Assembly: GCA_016710075.1 (NCBI GenBank)
Contig: JADJLO010000041.1
Location: 1-64,000, forward strand
Direction of reading: 5' to 3'
DNA length: 64,000 nt
DNA from: Acidobacteriota bacterium
GTDB taxonomy: Bacteria; Acidobacteriota; Blastocatellia; RBC074
Shown: positions 1 to 13,433 of the stretch, piece after piece
Layout of the letters: every line of letters starts with the position of its first letter
Position numbering within the stretch: position 1 is the stretch's first letter
Program-made: the position numbers and the translations under genes
The notes under the pieces: generated by a model
The model's database searches: none
The model's input: only the letters and a program-made list of their open reading frames with translations
Told to the model about the DNA's origin: nothing

Positions 1-270
1 CCGACAGCTACACTTTATTTCAACCTCGGGTTTGCCCATTCTCGGAACAAATCGTGGAACTGCGCGGCTGGAATGCTGTCACAGGCCAGCAAGATGAGCC
101 CCGGTGATCTAAATACGCTTTATTATCTGGGTTATGTCCTTGAAAATCTGAGGCGATATCAGCAGGCTCTGGATGCCTACACGCGGGCCTGGGAAATCAG
201 CGGTCGCAGCAACGCCGACATCAAGGCGAGCATCGACCGCGTCACACCACTTATCAAGAATGGTGTGTGA
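1..270 (+). CDS. TPR-repeat protein, C-terminal fragment
   Basis: The frame is open from the first base of the window, so this is the 3' end of a gene that starts upstream. It encodes 89 residues plus a stop. Residues around LNTLYYLGYVLENLRRYQQA followed by LDAYTRAW match a tetratricopeptide repeat, and the preceding TLYFNLGFAHSR matches the first helix of another. TPRs mediate protein-protein contacts; no catalytic domain is visible in this part. The next gene starts 90 bases later on the same strand, with an AAAGTTY-type repeat between them. The partner or pathway cannot be deduced from the fragment. Confidence 0.7.
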   Translation, partial: PTATLYFNLGFAHSRNKSWNCAAGMLSQASKMSPGDLNTLYYLGYVLENLRRYQQALDAYTRAWEISGRSNADIKASIDRVTPLIKNGV

Positions 271-312
271 AGCAACGATGAGTTTGAAGTCTGAAGATCT
301 TTTTCGATACTG

Positions 313-340
313 GACTTTGAACTTTAAACTTTAAACTTTT
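313..340. repeat. AAAGTTY heptamer repeat, locus 1
   Basis: A short array of 7-nt units (AAAGTTT/AAAGTTC, here on the minus strand) lies between the TPR gene and the S41 protease gene. A weaker inverted counterpart (AGTTTGAAGTCTGAAG) lies about 20 bases upstream. The same unit recurs near 31.2, 34.0 and 49.7 kb, always at gene ends. Confidence 0.7.
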
Positions 341-360
341 CTTCTGTTCGGAGGGTTTTA

Positions 361-2024
361 GTGATCAAGAAGCGGCAGCGAAAAATTGTATTGGTGCTGA
401 TGATTCTGTTGTTGAGCGGATCAGCGGTGATCACGACGCGTGCGATTACGCAGGAGAGAATCGCGCAGCAGAAGCTCAGCCGGGATTACATTCAGGGAAT
501 GGAACTGATCCGGGAAAACTACGTCGAACCGATGGAGTACGAGTTGCTGACGACTACCGCCATTTTCAGGGATGCTCCGCTCGCTTGATCCTCATTCAAG
601 TTTTTACGACCGAAAGACGTTTGATGAATTCAGAATGGAGCAGCGGAGCCAGTATTACGGCATTGGAGCCTCGATCCAGCAGCGGAATCGAGGCGTCTAC
701 ATTATCGAGCCATTCAAGGATACGCCGGCTGGCCGCAGGCTTATGCGTTACGGCGATCAGATCATAGCAATCAACGGGCAGAATTCCCGAGAACTGGAAC
801 TCCGACAAAGTCCGGATAATCTGCGCGGCGAGCTTGGGACTGAAGCCCGGGTCACGGTCAGACGCGCTTACGTGGATATTCCCGCTCAATGTGACCATGG
901 AACGTGCGGCCGTCGATCTGCCGTCGGTACCGGGTATTTACATGCTTCAAACCCGTCGGCTATATCGCGCTTTCATGCGGGTTCCATTCGACAACCAGCG
1001 ACGAGATTTTCGCTGCGATTAACGAGCTGAAAGCAGGCGGAATGCAGTCATCCGTATTCGATCTGAGAGGCAATCCCGCGGCTATCTGGACCAGGCGATC
1101 CGAGTATCGGACAAGTTTCTGCAGCGGGGTCAGACGATCGTTTTCGGTCAAGAGCCGGGAAAGCCGGCTCGGCGACAAGGACTGGGCGGCTGAATCGGGA
1201 TGCCCGATACCTTCCCGATGGTCGTGCTGATCGATGACGGATCAGCCCCGGCATCAGAGATCGCTGCCGGGGCGATTCAGGATCATGGATCGCGGTTTGA
1301 TCGTGGGAGAATCGAGCTTCGGCAAAGGGCTGGTCCGGACCGATTTTCCCATTGAACGGCGGCGCCTACTTCGACACTGACCACGGCGAGATATTACACG
1401 CCGAGCGGGAGACTGATCTTGCGTGATTATTCCAGCGGCTCTCGCTACCAGTACCAATTCCAGCGTTATTCATTAAGAAACGGCCAGACCGAAGCCAAAA
1501 CCGAGGAATGATCAGCGGCGCGAACTTTCGATACGGGCCGCATCGTTCATGGCGGCGGCGGCATCGATCCGGATATTAAAATCGAGCCGCACGACCGCGA
1601 CGAATGTTCAAAATACGATCTGGTCCACGGGTCTCGTTCATAAGTTCGTGACCCAACTGGTTGCCGCAGAAAAATACCCGTCGCACCCCAGTTCAAACGC
1701 AACGGAACGGAATTCGATCACCTGCCGCAACCCGGCGAGTTCCTCATCACTGATGATTTGATGAAATCTTACCGGGACTTCATGAGCGAATTCATTGAGA
1801 AAAACAGGGATTTCGGTTTAACCATGGCATTGATTGACGAGAACATGGTTTTCGCCAGAAGCAAGATCCGCGATGAAGTCCTGATTGCCGCCTACGGCGT
1901 GGATAAACAAAAACAGATGACAGTGGAAAACGATGTCCAGTTACAGCGGGCAATTCAGGAGATCCCTCAATCCGCTCAACTGGCTGAACGGGCACGAAAG
2001 CTGGAGCCGGACTTCAAAAAATAA
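361..2024 (+). pseudogene. S41-family C-terminal processing protease, multiply frameshifted
   Basis: A GTG start at 361 follows a GGAGGG-like ribosome site at 350-355. The N-terminus is a signal anchor (residues 8-22). Read across frame changes, the product has a PDZ domain (YYGIGASI to about 870), the substrate-fold segment DEIFAAINELKAGG, the serine nucleophile region VVLIDDGSAPASEI (about 1220-1260) and the lysine region SFGKGLV (about 1315-1335). It ends with an intact tail frame at 1758-2024. This is the Ser/Lys architecture of CtpA/Prc-type periplasmic proteases, which cleave C-termini of envelope proteins. At least five frame changes interrupt it. Since the neighbouring essential genes are equally broken, sequencing error is as likely as true decay. 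Confidence 0.75.
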
Positions 2025-2106
2025 AGTAACTGCACGGCTCCTATCTGCAAATATTTAAGATGAGATGCAATTGTTGACGCGGAAATATTTTTATTGATCG
2101 TTTCTG

Positions 2107-3782
2107 ATGGCGATGCTGCTGGCTGCGGCGGGCGGCTGGCTCTATGCCGGCCGGACAAAACAGTCGGACATTGCCGCATACGTTCCGGCGTCGGCCTCTG
2201 ATTCATCGAGATTCGCAACTGGCCGGATTTGGCACGACAGTTGAGCGAAACCTAGCGCTGGCGGCATCTGGCGCCGAGCTACAATATTTCGAGCATACCT
2301 GGAGTTCCCGGATACTTCAGCTCATTCCCGCAGGTGCTGGAGCAGTTCTAATCTCGCGTTTGTGTTACGATCACAATTTGCCGTGGTCGCGACAGGAATC
2401 GAGGCCTGAGGTGAAGAGGTCAGACCTCGTCTGGCGCTGATCATCGGAGACACGGAGCAGTTCTTCGGATCTGGGCAAAATCGCAGCGAGGCGATTGCCC
2501 GAACTGGCACGCAGAATATACGGCGCGAGAACCGTGAGACAGTCGAATATGGCGGAGTAGAGATCACCGGCTTTTCTGCCGACTGTCCGGATCGGAAGCT
2601 GCTGGCTGCGCGGATCGAAGGCGAATTGATTCTGGCCAACAACCTCGATTCGGATCCGGACCGTGCATCGATACTCAGGTTTAACCGCACGTTGTCGACC
2701 GCTTAAGCTACTTTATCTGCAGAATGCCCTGTTCGATAATTGGTTCCGAAAGCGGCATTTTCGGCTTTGTCACAGGTGGTGATGGCGTGAGCGCCGGCTT
2801 CTGCGTTTCGCCGCGTATCTCGCATCGAGCCCTGCCCGGAGCCGGACCGGGTGACTGAAACATTGCAGGATGTTCTGACCGATCTGGCCTCGAAAGCCTC
2901 GGATGGAAATCTCTTTCGCATATTCATCGGATTTCGAAAACGGGCAGGCGGTTGAACGTTATGCCCTGCTGGGCAAACCGGATCTGATTGACGCGCCTAA
3001 ACCGATCATCCGGGTCAACAGGGCCGAGCCGAAATTGATCGAGCTCGTCCCGGATTCTGCGCGGGAGTTCACGATCATCAACGTCGAGAACCCCACCAAG
3101 ACGCCTGACGGTATCGAGACGGCCATCTCGGCAAGGATTGGTGCGGGTCTGTGAGCTGCCTTTCCACCAGTTTCTTTCGAGCATCAGGGAGGTCTTCATC
3201 GGCGCTTACGGATCGCAGGTCGGTAACGGGATGGCGAACTTCAATTATCTGAATCGGCTTGAAGACCGCATCTGGCTGATAAACTGCATCAATCGTGTCG
3301 AAATGGAGCGCCGGGTTTTGGACTATCTCAGCTTATAGAATAAAACAGCCCGTGCGTCGCGAAAATTATTGTGGAATAGAACTGCTTCACCTCGGGCGTC
3401 TTTGCCGGTGTCGCAGCGGCCTGTGACGGCAACGTTCGAACCGTCGGGCGACAGGAGCCAGATGATGAGGTTCCTCGACGTTGAAAAGCAAATAAGACCA
3501 TCCGCTTACTTTCTCAATTTTCCGGCCGTTGGATGCCTACTTACGATGAAGCCGCCGCAATCATCAGCTTCAGTTCGATCAAGGACGATTCGGATGCGAT
3601 GCTCTCGACAATCGCCCGCAGAGCCGGAAAGCTTCGATCCCGTAGCCGGCGAGGCCGCCGCGTCTTCAACTATCGATGGCCCTGAAGCGTAGTTTCACCA
3701 AAGACCGTGGCATATTCATCGAATCCCGCCTGCATTCGGCCCTTTCCCGCTGATCGTTTCGATTTTCGACGGGTTGTATTAA
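2107..3782 (+). pseudogene. DUF3352-like secreted/anchored protein, multiply frameshifted
   Basis: An N-terminal hydrophobic helix (MAMLLAAAGGWLYAG) is followed by AAYVPASA. Conserved blocks are then spread over all three frames: FAVVATGIEA, RLALIIGDTEQFF, VEYGGVEITGF, RKLLAARIEGELILANN (to about 2660), VERYALLGKPDLIDAPKP (2950-3010), REFTIINVENPTKTPDGIE, HQFLSSIREVFIGAYG, RIWLINCINRVEMERRVLDY (to 3338), LISFSSIKDDSDAML (3560-3610) and a final GIFIESR..FGPFPLIVSIFDG at 3710-3782. The order and style match DUF3352-like bacterial proteins, whose function is unknown. There are at least six frame changes. The assignment rests on pattern memory, so the family name is tentative; the existence of one coding unit is well supported. 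Confidence 0.5.
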
Positions 3783-3972
3783 AAGGATGGCTTCCCCGAA
3801 ATAATGAATTTTAAGTCAATGAACTAAATTTGTAATGGTAGGCAGGGGCTGAGCAGTTTAACCATTTATGTCCTGGGGTTCCTGGCGATAAAAATTCCTT
3901 TGCAATCACAAAAACCGTTCTCGTCAGAAAAGTTGGCAATCATGGTCAAAGAGAGTAAAAAAGGAGATTCTG

Positions 3973-4639
3973 TTGAGCGCATCCGGCCTGACGAAGATCC
4001 ATCAAGGCCGTGCGGAAGCGGTTGAGGTTTCCAAGGGTCTTGATCTGGAAGTCGGCAGGGCGAGATGGTGGCTGTACTGCAGGCGAGTCGCGAATCTGGC
4101 AAATCGACGCTTTTGCACCTGCTTGAGGGCTCGACAGGCCAAACGCGGGAAGCGTCAAAATCGACCAGATTGACATCACAAAATCCACTGAGCTAGACTT
4201 GGCTGATTTGAAATCGACAGATCGGTTTCATCTTTCAATTCCATCACCCGTTATTCCAGAATTTTCGGCAATTGAGAACGTCATGATGCCACTGCTGATC
4301 GGTGGTGAACTCAAGCAAAGTGCGCAAATCCGCGCGTTAGATCTTTTAAAGCGTATTGGGCTTGGTGAGCGCATCGAGCATCGCCCTGGAGAGCTTTCCG
4401 GCGGTGAGCAGCAGAGGGTCGCACTGGCACGCGCCATTGTCCGTTCGCCGCAAATACTGCTGGCCGACGAACCCACAGGCAATCTGGACCAGCGAACCGG
4501 CGACGAAGTCCGCCAACTCATCAGGCAGTTGCAGATCGAAGAGCGCATGAGTGCAATCATAGTCACACACAACGAACGCCTGGCCGAGAACTGCGACAGA
4601 ATTCTGAGACTTGAGAATGGAAGATTGATCGAGTTGTGA
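3973..4639 (+). CDS. lolD: LolD-type ABC transporter ATP-binding protein (frameshifted)
   Basis: A TTG start at 3973 follows AAGGAG (3961-3966). Read through about three indels before 4260, the product carries a Walker A region (ESGKSTLLHLLEG), a Q-loop region leading into PEFSAIENVMMPLLIGG, the signature LSGGEQQRVALARAI, Walker B ILLADEPTGNLD and the H-loop IIVTHN. The length (about 220 residues) and these motifs fit the LolD/MacB-type ATPases that power lipoprotein release or substrate extrusion from the inner membrane. Walker A reads ASRESGKST rather than the usual G-x4-GKST, which may be another base error. No LolC/E permease lies in the window, so the substrate is inferred from the family only. 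Confidence 0.75.
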
Positions 4640-4738
4640 GCCCGTTTTCCAGACAGGCTCAAAGCAGTAACCACCGCTGGTGTTCCCTGAGCAACGATCA
4701 GAGAACGTCAGTTGTCCTTGATCGGAAGTAATAATCGG

Positions 4739-7165
4739 ATGTTCGAACGCTACACTGAAAAAGCCCGGCGCGTCATCTTCTTCGCCCGCTATGAGGCCAG
4801 CCAGTTCGGCGCTTCGCAGATCGAAGCCGAACACATACTGCTGGGCCTGATTCGCGAGGACAAGAATCTCACTACCCGTTTCTTTCACCGCACGCATGCC
4901 AACGTGGAATCAATTCGCAAGGAGATAGAAGGCCGGACGATTCTGCGTGATCGGATCTCGACCAATATCGACCTGCCGCTTTCGAGCGAGGCCAAGCGCG
5001 TGCTGGCCTTTGCCGCCGAGGAATCTGAAAGGCTCGGGAACCGGCACATCGGGACTGAGCACCTGCTGCTCGGGCTGCTTCGCGAGGAGAACTCCGTTGC
5101 CGCGGAAATCCTCTATGAGAGGGGATTGAGACTTTCAGACATCAGGCAGGATCTGATGAGGCAGGCAAATCTCGAGCGTAATACCGGGGCACGCAAGGAG
5201 ACTCCGCACCTCATCGAATACAGCCGTGATCTCACCGAGGCGGCCCTTGAAGGCAGGCTCGATCCGCTCGTCGGGCGCAGTGACGAGATCGACCGCGTGG
5301 TCCAGATTCTCTGCCGGCGAACCAAGAACAATCCCGTGCTGATAGGCGAGCCGGGTGTCGGCAAAACGGCAATAGTCGAGGGGCTGGCGCAGCGGATCGT
5401 CAATGACGACGTCCCGTCCTTTCTCTCGGACAAGCGCATCCTGGCGCTCGATCTGAGCCTGATCGTGGCCGGAACCAAATACCGCGGCCAGTTCGAAGAG
5501 CGAATGAAAACCATCATGCGCGAGCTGATGGAAAATCCGCAGTATATCGTCTTCATCGACGAGCTTCACACACTGGTCGGGGCCGGATCGGCCGAGGGCA
5601 GCCTCGATGCGGCAAATATTCTCAAACCGGCACTTTCGCGCGGCGAAATTCAATGCATCGGCGCAACTACTCCAGCCGAATTCAGAAAATCGATCGAAAA
5701 AGACCGCTCCCTCGAGCGCAGATTCCAGGCGGTCAAGGTTCCGGCGCCCAACGAACTGGAGACGATCAGCATCCTTGAAGGCATCAAGGATCGCTACGAG
5801 TCCTACCACAACGTTCGTTATAGCGATGAGTCGATCGAAGCCGCGGTTTATCAATCCAACCGGTATCTGCCTGATCGCTTCCTGCCCGACAAAGCCATCG
5901 ACATCATCGATGAGGCCGGCGCCCGGGTTAAGCTTCGCGCCCAGCGCGAAGTTGGCAATCCCCCGGCTCAACAGAACTGGCAGCAGAGGGAATTCAACGA
6001 CTCACGCGATTTTCGCGAACGCGGTTTTTCCAGCTCGCGCCGGACTTCACAGTTTTACGAACCCCAGGATTACGAGAATATGGCGGCCGAGGTCGGCAAA
6101 CAGGACATCGACGAGGTGATCGCCAGATGGACCGGGATTCCGTAACCGCCCTCCAGGAAGAGGAATCGACCAAACTGCTTCGCATCGAGGAGGAACTTCA
6201 GAAGAGAATCGTCAACCAGACCGATGCATTGTCCGCACTGGCGCGCGCCCTCCGTAGATCCCGCGCCGGATTAAAAAATCCGAATCGCCCTGTCGGATCG
6301 TTCCTTTTTCTTGGACCGACAGGGTCGGCAAGACCGAAGTCGCGCGCCTTCCTCGCCGACCTCTTCGGATCGGAAAAGGCAATGATCCGTTTCGACATCT
6401 CCGAATTCATGGAGAAGCATTCCGCATCGAAATTAGATCGGTTCGCCGCCCGGCTATGTCGGACACGAAGAAGGCGGCCAGTTGACCGAACGCATCAGAC
6501 GCAATCCCTATTCAGTACTGCTGCTCGATGAGATCGAGAAGGCCCACCCGGACATCTTCAACATACTGCTGCAGGTCTTCGAAGACGGCATTCTCACCGA
6601 CGCCTTGGGCAATACAGTCGATTTCAAGCATGTCATTATCATCCTGACTTCGAACATCGGAGCGCGCTTTATTTATAAAGGCGGCCAGGTTGGCTTCCAT
6701 TCGACAATGAACGAAGCGAATGCGCGGGCGGAAGATCGCGTCCTCTCCGCCGTTCGCGAAACATTCAATCCGGAATTCATCAACCGGCTCGATGAGATCA
6801 TTGTCTTTGCGCCCCTGACCGATGAGGACCTGCTCCAGATCGTCGGACTGCTGATCAACCAGATCAACCATACACTGCGCAATCGCAAGCTGGAGGTCCG
6901 CATCAGCGATGACGCCAAACGATGGATCGTCAATCAGACCTGCACCGACCGCAGCTACGGCGCCAGACCCCTGCGTCGCGCACTCCAGAAATTTGTCGAA
7001 GATCCGCTTTCCGAGGCTCTCATCCAGGGTCGGCTCGCTTCGGCCGCCGCCGTTGAGGTCTTTCTCGACGGTAACTCCCTGAATTACCGGCCATTACTGG
7101 GCGAAAAATTGAACGAAACCGACGAGGTGCTCATTGCTAGGCAGGGGAATAAACGGGGAATATAA
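4739..7165 (+). CDS. clpC: ClpC-type AAA+ unfoldase (three frameshifts)
   Basis: The start is set at ATG 4739 because MFERYTEKARRVIFFARYEA is the canonical ClpC start. Two Clp_N repeats (about residues 1-145) lead into the first AAA+ module with Walker A GEPGVGKTAIVEG, Walker B IVFIDELHTLVGAG and sensor residues. The frame breaks near 6143 (RWTGIP), 6330 (within Walker A of module two, GPTG..GKT) and 6440 (SPPGYVGHEEGGQ). The second module continues with LLLDEIEKAHPDIFN, ILTSNIGA and SYGARPLRRALQK to the stop. ClpC unfolds proteins for ClpP. The segment between VKLRAQRE and DIDEVIARWTG is a Q/R/S-rich linker without the usual heptad pattern of the middle domain. Confidence 0.92.
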
Positions 7166-7214
7166 GCAGGGAAAAAGATTTTTCGACTGTTTCTTGATCT
7201 ACAACGGCTGGGGC

Positions 7215-7243
7215 TATTCATTCCGGACTTAATTTCGTATAAT
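7215..7243 (+). promoter_or_regulatory. Candidate sigma-70-like promoter before bamA
   Basis: A perfect TATAAT lies at 7238-7243, with a weak -35 box (TATTCA, 7215-7220) at 17-bp spacing, in the 240-base gap between clpC and bamA. The -35 match is only three of six, so the call rests on the -10 box and the position. Confidence 0.4.
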
Positions 7244-7335
7244 ACGCGATCTAAATTAGCACTGCAATCCTGGCAATGTAGATCGTTCTAAGGGACGGAG
7301 TCGTATTCGGCTTCAGATTGCCGGAGACGCCTGAG

Positions 7336-7357
7336 CCGCGCACGGAAGTGTGTGCGG
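7336..7357 (+). other. Hairpin in the bamA 5' leader
   Basis: CCGCGCAC (7336-7343) pairs with GTGTGCGG (7350-7357) across a six-base loop, with one G-U pair. It lies about 50 bases before the bamA start and lacks a U-tract, so it is not a terminator. It could be a leader structure or chance. Confidence 0.35.
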
Positions 7358-7405
7358 TATTATGAAGTTCGTTGACGGTCACCAATGTTCAGCGGGAGAA
7401 GTTTC

Positions 7406-10354
<2,949 letters not shown>

Positions 10355-10391
10355 CGAGAATTGAGATTTATTCAGATAAAGATTAGACTTT

Positions 10392-10943
10392 ATGACACTC
10401 GCATTCCTGGTATTTGCCGGAACGGGGGTGTCTTCGCTCAGACAGGAGGTGCGGCCGCAGGGCGGGAGCCCAAGATGAAGGTAGCCATCATCGACGTGCT
10501 TTCGTTCCTGACCAGGTGACCGAGTTGAAGGCGAAATATGACAAGCTTCAGACGGAGTTTGCGCCTCGCTACCAGCAGCTTGAATCCATAAAATCCAAGC
10601 TGGCCGCCCAGGAAAAGACGCTCAACGAGAACACCTCGCGTCCCGCAACAGGCCGCCAAACCGGACAGAGGATTTCGGAAGCCGGCAAGAAGGAATATCA
10701 GCGAATGCTTGAGGATTCGCAGGTGACTGCCCGCAAACGCGAGCAGGAAGAGACGGAGGCGATCTACGATAAGCTGAGCAAATTCCTCGATCAACCGCAT
10801 CAAGTATGGAATCACCAGCGTTTTCGAGCGCCGACTGCAGGAGACCAACTCTGTCGTTTTCGCTGAGAAAGCAAATATCACCGACGATTTCATCATGAAT
10901 GAACAACAAGGCCAATACCGGGGCGCCTGCCGGCAGTCGTTGA
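10392..10943 (+). CDS. OmpH/Skp-family periplasmic chaperone, copy 1 (frameshifted)
   Basis: A signal peptide (MTLAFLVFAGTGV, ending FAQ after one frame change) is followed by KVAIIDVLSF, the usual start of the mature OmpH/Skp domain. A long charged coiled coil follows (ELKAKYDKLQTEFAPRYQQL, KREQEETEAIYDKLSKFLDQ). Across further indels it ends with ITSVFERRRLQETNSVVFAEK and NITDDFIM. Skp-type trimers hold unfolded outer-membrane proteins for BamA, which is encoded immediately upstream. No clear ribosome site lies before ATG 10392, so a start slightly upstream in another frame is possible. The length (about 180 residues) is normal for the family. Confidence 0.75.
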
Positions 10944-11020
10944 CGTTGAGACCTTTAATATTCATATCAGACGATAAACGCAATTTTAAAAAATCGATTA
11001 TTTTCAAGGAGCTAGAAGAA

Positions 11021-11706
11021 ATGAAGAAACTGCACTGCAGCCGCCATCTGCAATGATGGCAGTTGCTGCGTTTGCGCAGACCCCGACACCTCCCACCCGC
11101 CCGTCAACTGCCGGTGCGGGTCAATCCGGCGCCGCCCAGACCCAGGGCGGAGGCACTGGCGCCGAAGGCAAAGTCGCCAACATCAACACAGCCGCTTCTT
11201 CAGACAGGGAATCAATGATCTCCGGCAAAACTCGATGTACTCAACGGCGAGTTCGAGCCTAAGAAGAAAGAGATTCAGGCCCTTGAAGAGGAGCTCAACA
11301 ACTCAAGAACAAGATTCAGACCCAGGGCAGCACGGTCAGTCCCCAGGTCCGCAATCAGTGGGTGGAAGAGGCGACAGAGAAGGAGAAGGGTCTCAGCGCA
11401 AGGTTGAGGATTGTCGATGCCCTTGACTGAAGCGTCCGGCCGAAGTCTCGCAGCCGGTTGATGAAAAAGTCGGCAAACTGCTCGAGCAACATGGCCAACA
11501 GCGCGGCATCGTGCTGGTGCTTGAGGCGGCGCCGCCCAACAGGCCGGAGTCCTGATCTACGCCGCCGGCGACCGACATCACCGAGACTTCATCAAGGAAT
11601 ACAACAGGCTAATCCGGGCGGAGCGGCCCCGCCGCCGCCAAAAGCCCTAGGCCGAATAACTGAGTCGCATCAGGCACAAAGGCAAAAGGCAAAAGTAAGG
11701 AAGTAA
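11021..11706 (+). CDS. OmpH/Skp-family periplasmic chaperone, copy 2 (frameshifted)
   Basis: ATG 11021 follows AAGGA (11006-11010). The signal peptide (MKKL..AAAICAMMAVAAFAQ) is split by an indel near 11040. A low-complexity P/T/G/Q stretch leads into VANINTAAF-like sequence. A coiled-coil body over several frames follows (LDVLNGEFEPKKKEIQALEE, QVRNQWVEEATEKEKG, EVSQPVDEKVGKLLEQHGQQ), then ITE.FIKEYNR with a proline-rich tail. It is paralogous in design to the preceding gene but about 40 residues longer. Two adjacent skp-like genes are common in this locus. The exact stop is uncertain: one frame stops at 11706 inside a repeat, and the expected proline-rich end lies near 11650. Confidence 0.7.
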
Positions 11707-11738
11707 TTTCTCCTTGACTTTTTGCCTTTTGTTTTGAT
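11672..11738. repeat. AGGCAAA heptamer repeat, inverted pair
   Basis: Units close to AGGCAAA (11672-11700) face an inverted arm (TTTTTGCCTTTTG, 11719-11731). The arms also share AAGTAAGGA-like and TCCTTGACTT-like flanks across a loop near 11702-11710. The array lies between ompH copy 2 and lpxD. It has the same architecture as the GAAAYARAC elements elsewhere in the window. Confidence 0.55.
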
Positions 11739-11756
11739 GCATAGGCTTTAGACACG

Positions 11757-12784
11757 ATGAAACTGTCGGAATTAGCGCAATTTATTGTGCAAGCCGAAAT
11801 TCGGAGCGATGGAGCCGTGGAGATCACCGGCATCTCATCGCTGGAGGGGCACTGCCGGAAACCGTGACACTGATTGCTGATGCAGCGAGGCTGCGGGATG
11901 CCGCCGGCTGCGGCGGCTTCGGCACTGATCGTACCACCGCAAATTGCAGATTCACCGGGGCGCTCGAAGGCCGCAACCTGATCGTCAGTCGAACCCCAAA
12001 CTCGCACTTGCCCGGGCGATCGCTGCTTTTTACGCAAAGCCGTACGAATCACTGGGGGTCAGCCAGGATCCGGCACCGGGAATGGTTCCACCTTCGGAGG
12101 CGACTGCTCGATTCACCTCGGGTTACGATAGGCAGAAACAGCCTTATCGGGGTGACCGCGTGACGCCACCCGGGCGCGTCGTCATCGGCGACAACGTGAC
12201 GATGGAGACGGGACAACGATCTTTCCCAACGTCTCGATCTACGATGACACCTCTATCGGCGCACGATGCCGCATCCACAGCGGAACGGTGATTGGAGCCG
12301 ACGGCTTCAGCTTCACTCCGGACGAGAGCGGCAAACAGTTCAAATTACTTCCAGGTAGGAAAAGTGGTCATCGAAGACGATGTCGAGATCGGAGCGAACT
12401 GCTGTGTGGATCGCGGGGGATTTGGTCAAACCAGAATCCGGCGAGGCGCTAAATTCGACAACCTGATTCAGATCGGCCACAATGTCGAAATCGGCGAGGA
12501 TACCGCAATCGCCGCTCTCGCAGGCTTCTCGGGAGGGACGAAAGTCGGGCGCGGGTGCATCATTGCCGGACAGATCGGCAAGAATCAACATATCACCATT
12601 GGCGATGGAGCCATCATCACCGCAAGAACAGGCGTGACCAAAAGCGTCGAGGCAGGCAAGCTTGTCGGCGGAATGATGCCCGCTCAGGATTACCAGCAAT
12701 GGCGCAAATCTCAGGTGCTTATTCGCCCTGCCTGAACTCTTCGACCGGCTGAAGAAACTCGAGAAAAAAATGGAGACACCATAG
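11757..12784 (+). CDS. lpxD: LpxD, UDP-3-O-acylglucosamine N-acyltransferase (frameshifted)
   Basis: ATG 11757 begins MKLSELAQFIVQAEI, the LpxD uridine-binding N-domain (ITGISSLEG, LIVVRTP-like, LALARAIAAFY). From about 12175 hexapeptide repeats form the left-handed helix: VVIGDNVTM, FPNVSIYDD, IHSGTVIGADGFSF, VVIEDDVEIGANCCVDRG. The catalytic histidine lies in LIQIGHNVEIGEDT. The C-terminus (PAQDYQQWRKS..LPELFDRLKKLEKKM) matches the usual helical tail. LpxD adds the second acyl chain in lipid A synthesis. Several indels occur before 12340 and one near 12720. It is flanked by ompH and fabZ, as in most Gram-negative lpx clusters. Confidence 0.88.
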
Positions 12785-12790
12785 TAGGAG

Positions 12791-12965
12791 AAAGAAGAAA
12801 AATTACGAAACAGACGAAATAAACGAAAAATTTTGGACGGTCAATGCGCCAAATCAGCCCTTTCTCTCGACATGCAAAACAAATGAGATTCAATTGTCGT
12901 ACTGCCCTAAGCTCTTTTCGTCTGTTTAGTTTATTCCGTCTGTTTCGTAATCTTTCTTCTTCCTC
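12791..12965. repeat. GAAAYARAC nonamer inverted-pair element, locus A
   Basis: The left arm (12800-12830) reads AATTAC then GAAACAGAC, GAAATAAAC and GAAAA. The right arm (12915-12951) is the inverse: GATTAC then GAAACAGAC, GGAATAAAC, TAAACAGAC and GAAAA on the minus strand. GAAGAA-type purine tracts flank both arms. The 85-base centre shows no feature. It lies between lpxD and fabZ and could form a very long stem in RNA. Confidence 0.8.
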
Positions 12966-12982
12966 CTCCTCTGACACTCAAT

Positions 12983-13415
12983 ATGAATATCAACGAAATA
13001 CAATCGATCATTCCGCATCGCTATCCGATGCTTCTCATCGACCGCATTATCGAGATTGAGCCGCTCAAGAGAATCGTGGCGATCAAGAATGTGACGATCA
13101 ATGAGCAGGTTTTTCAGGGGCACTTTCCCGGCGCGCCCGTCTTTCCCGGAGTCTTCATCATCGAAGCGATGGCTCAGGCAGGCGCGGTGCTGCTTTTCGC
13201 GAGGTGCCTGATCGGGACAGCAAGCTTCTCTATTTCACGGGAATTGAGGAAGCGAGATTCCGCAAGCCTGTAATTCCAGGAGACCAGCTTCGCATCGAGA
13301 TAACCGTCATCAGATACAAGATGGGTTTGCCAAACTTCGCGCAGAAGCCTTCGTTGACGGACAGCTTGTCGCCGAAGCCGTCATTTCATCCGCTCTTGCG
13401 CCGAAACCTCAATAG
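12983..13415 (+). CDS. fabZ: FabZ, 3-hydroxyacyl-ACP dehydratase (two frameshifts)
   Basis: ATG 12983 begins MNINEIQSIIPHRYPMLLID, the standard FabZ start. The catalytic histidine is in FQGHFPGAPVFPGV and the glutamate in FIIEAMAQAGA. The frame changes near 13203 (to KLLYFTGIEEARFRKPVIPG) and near 13325 (to FVDGQLVAEAVISSALAPKPQ). The length of about 143 residues fits the family. FabZ dehydrates 3-hydroxyacyl-ACP and competes with LpxA for the C14-type acyl donor, which explains its place between lpxD and lpxA. Essential in most bacteria, so the breaks are probably base errors. Confidence 0.92.
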
Positions 13416-13433
13416 CAAGCCCCAAAAGCGTTT

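Noticed and set aside
3369..3692. A separate 107-residue plus-strand gene
   Set aside because: The frame is a shadow of the broken DUF3352-like gene, whose conserved blocks read through in neighbouring frames.
5135..5971. A 278-residue minus-strand ORF within clpC
   Set aside because: It lies opposite the intact ClpC first AAA+ module and has no independent protein features.
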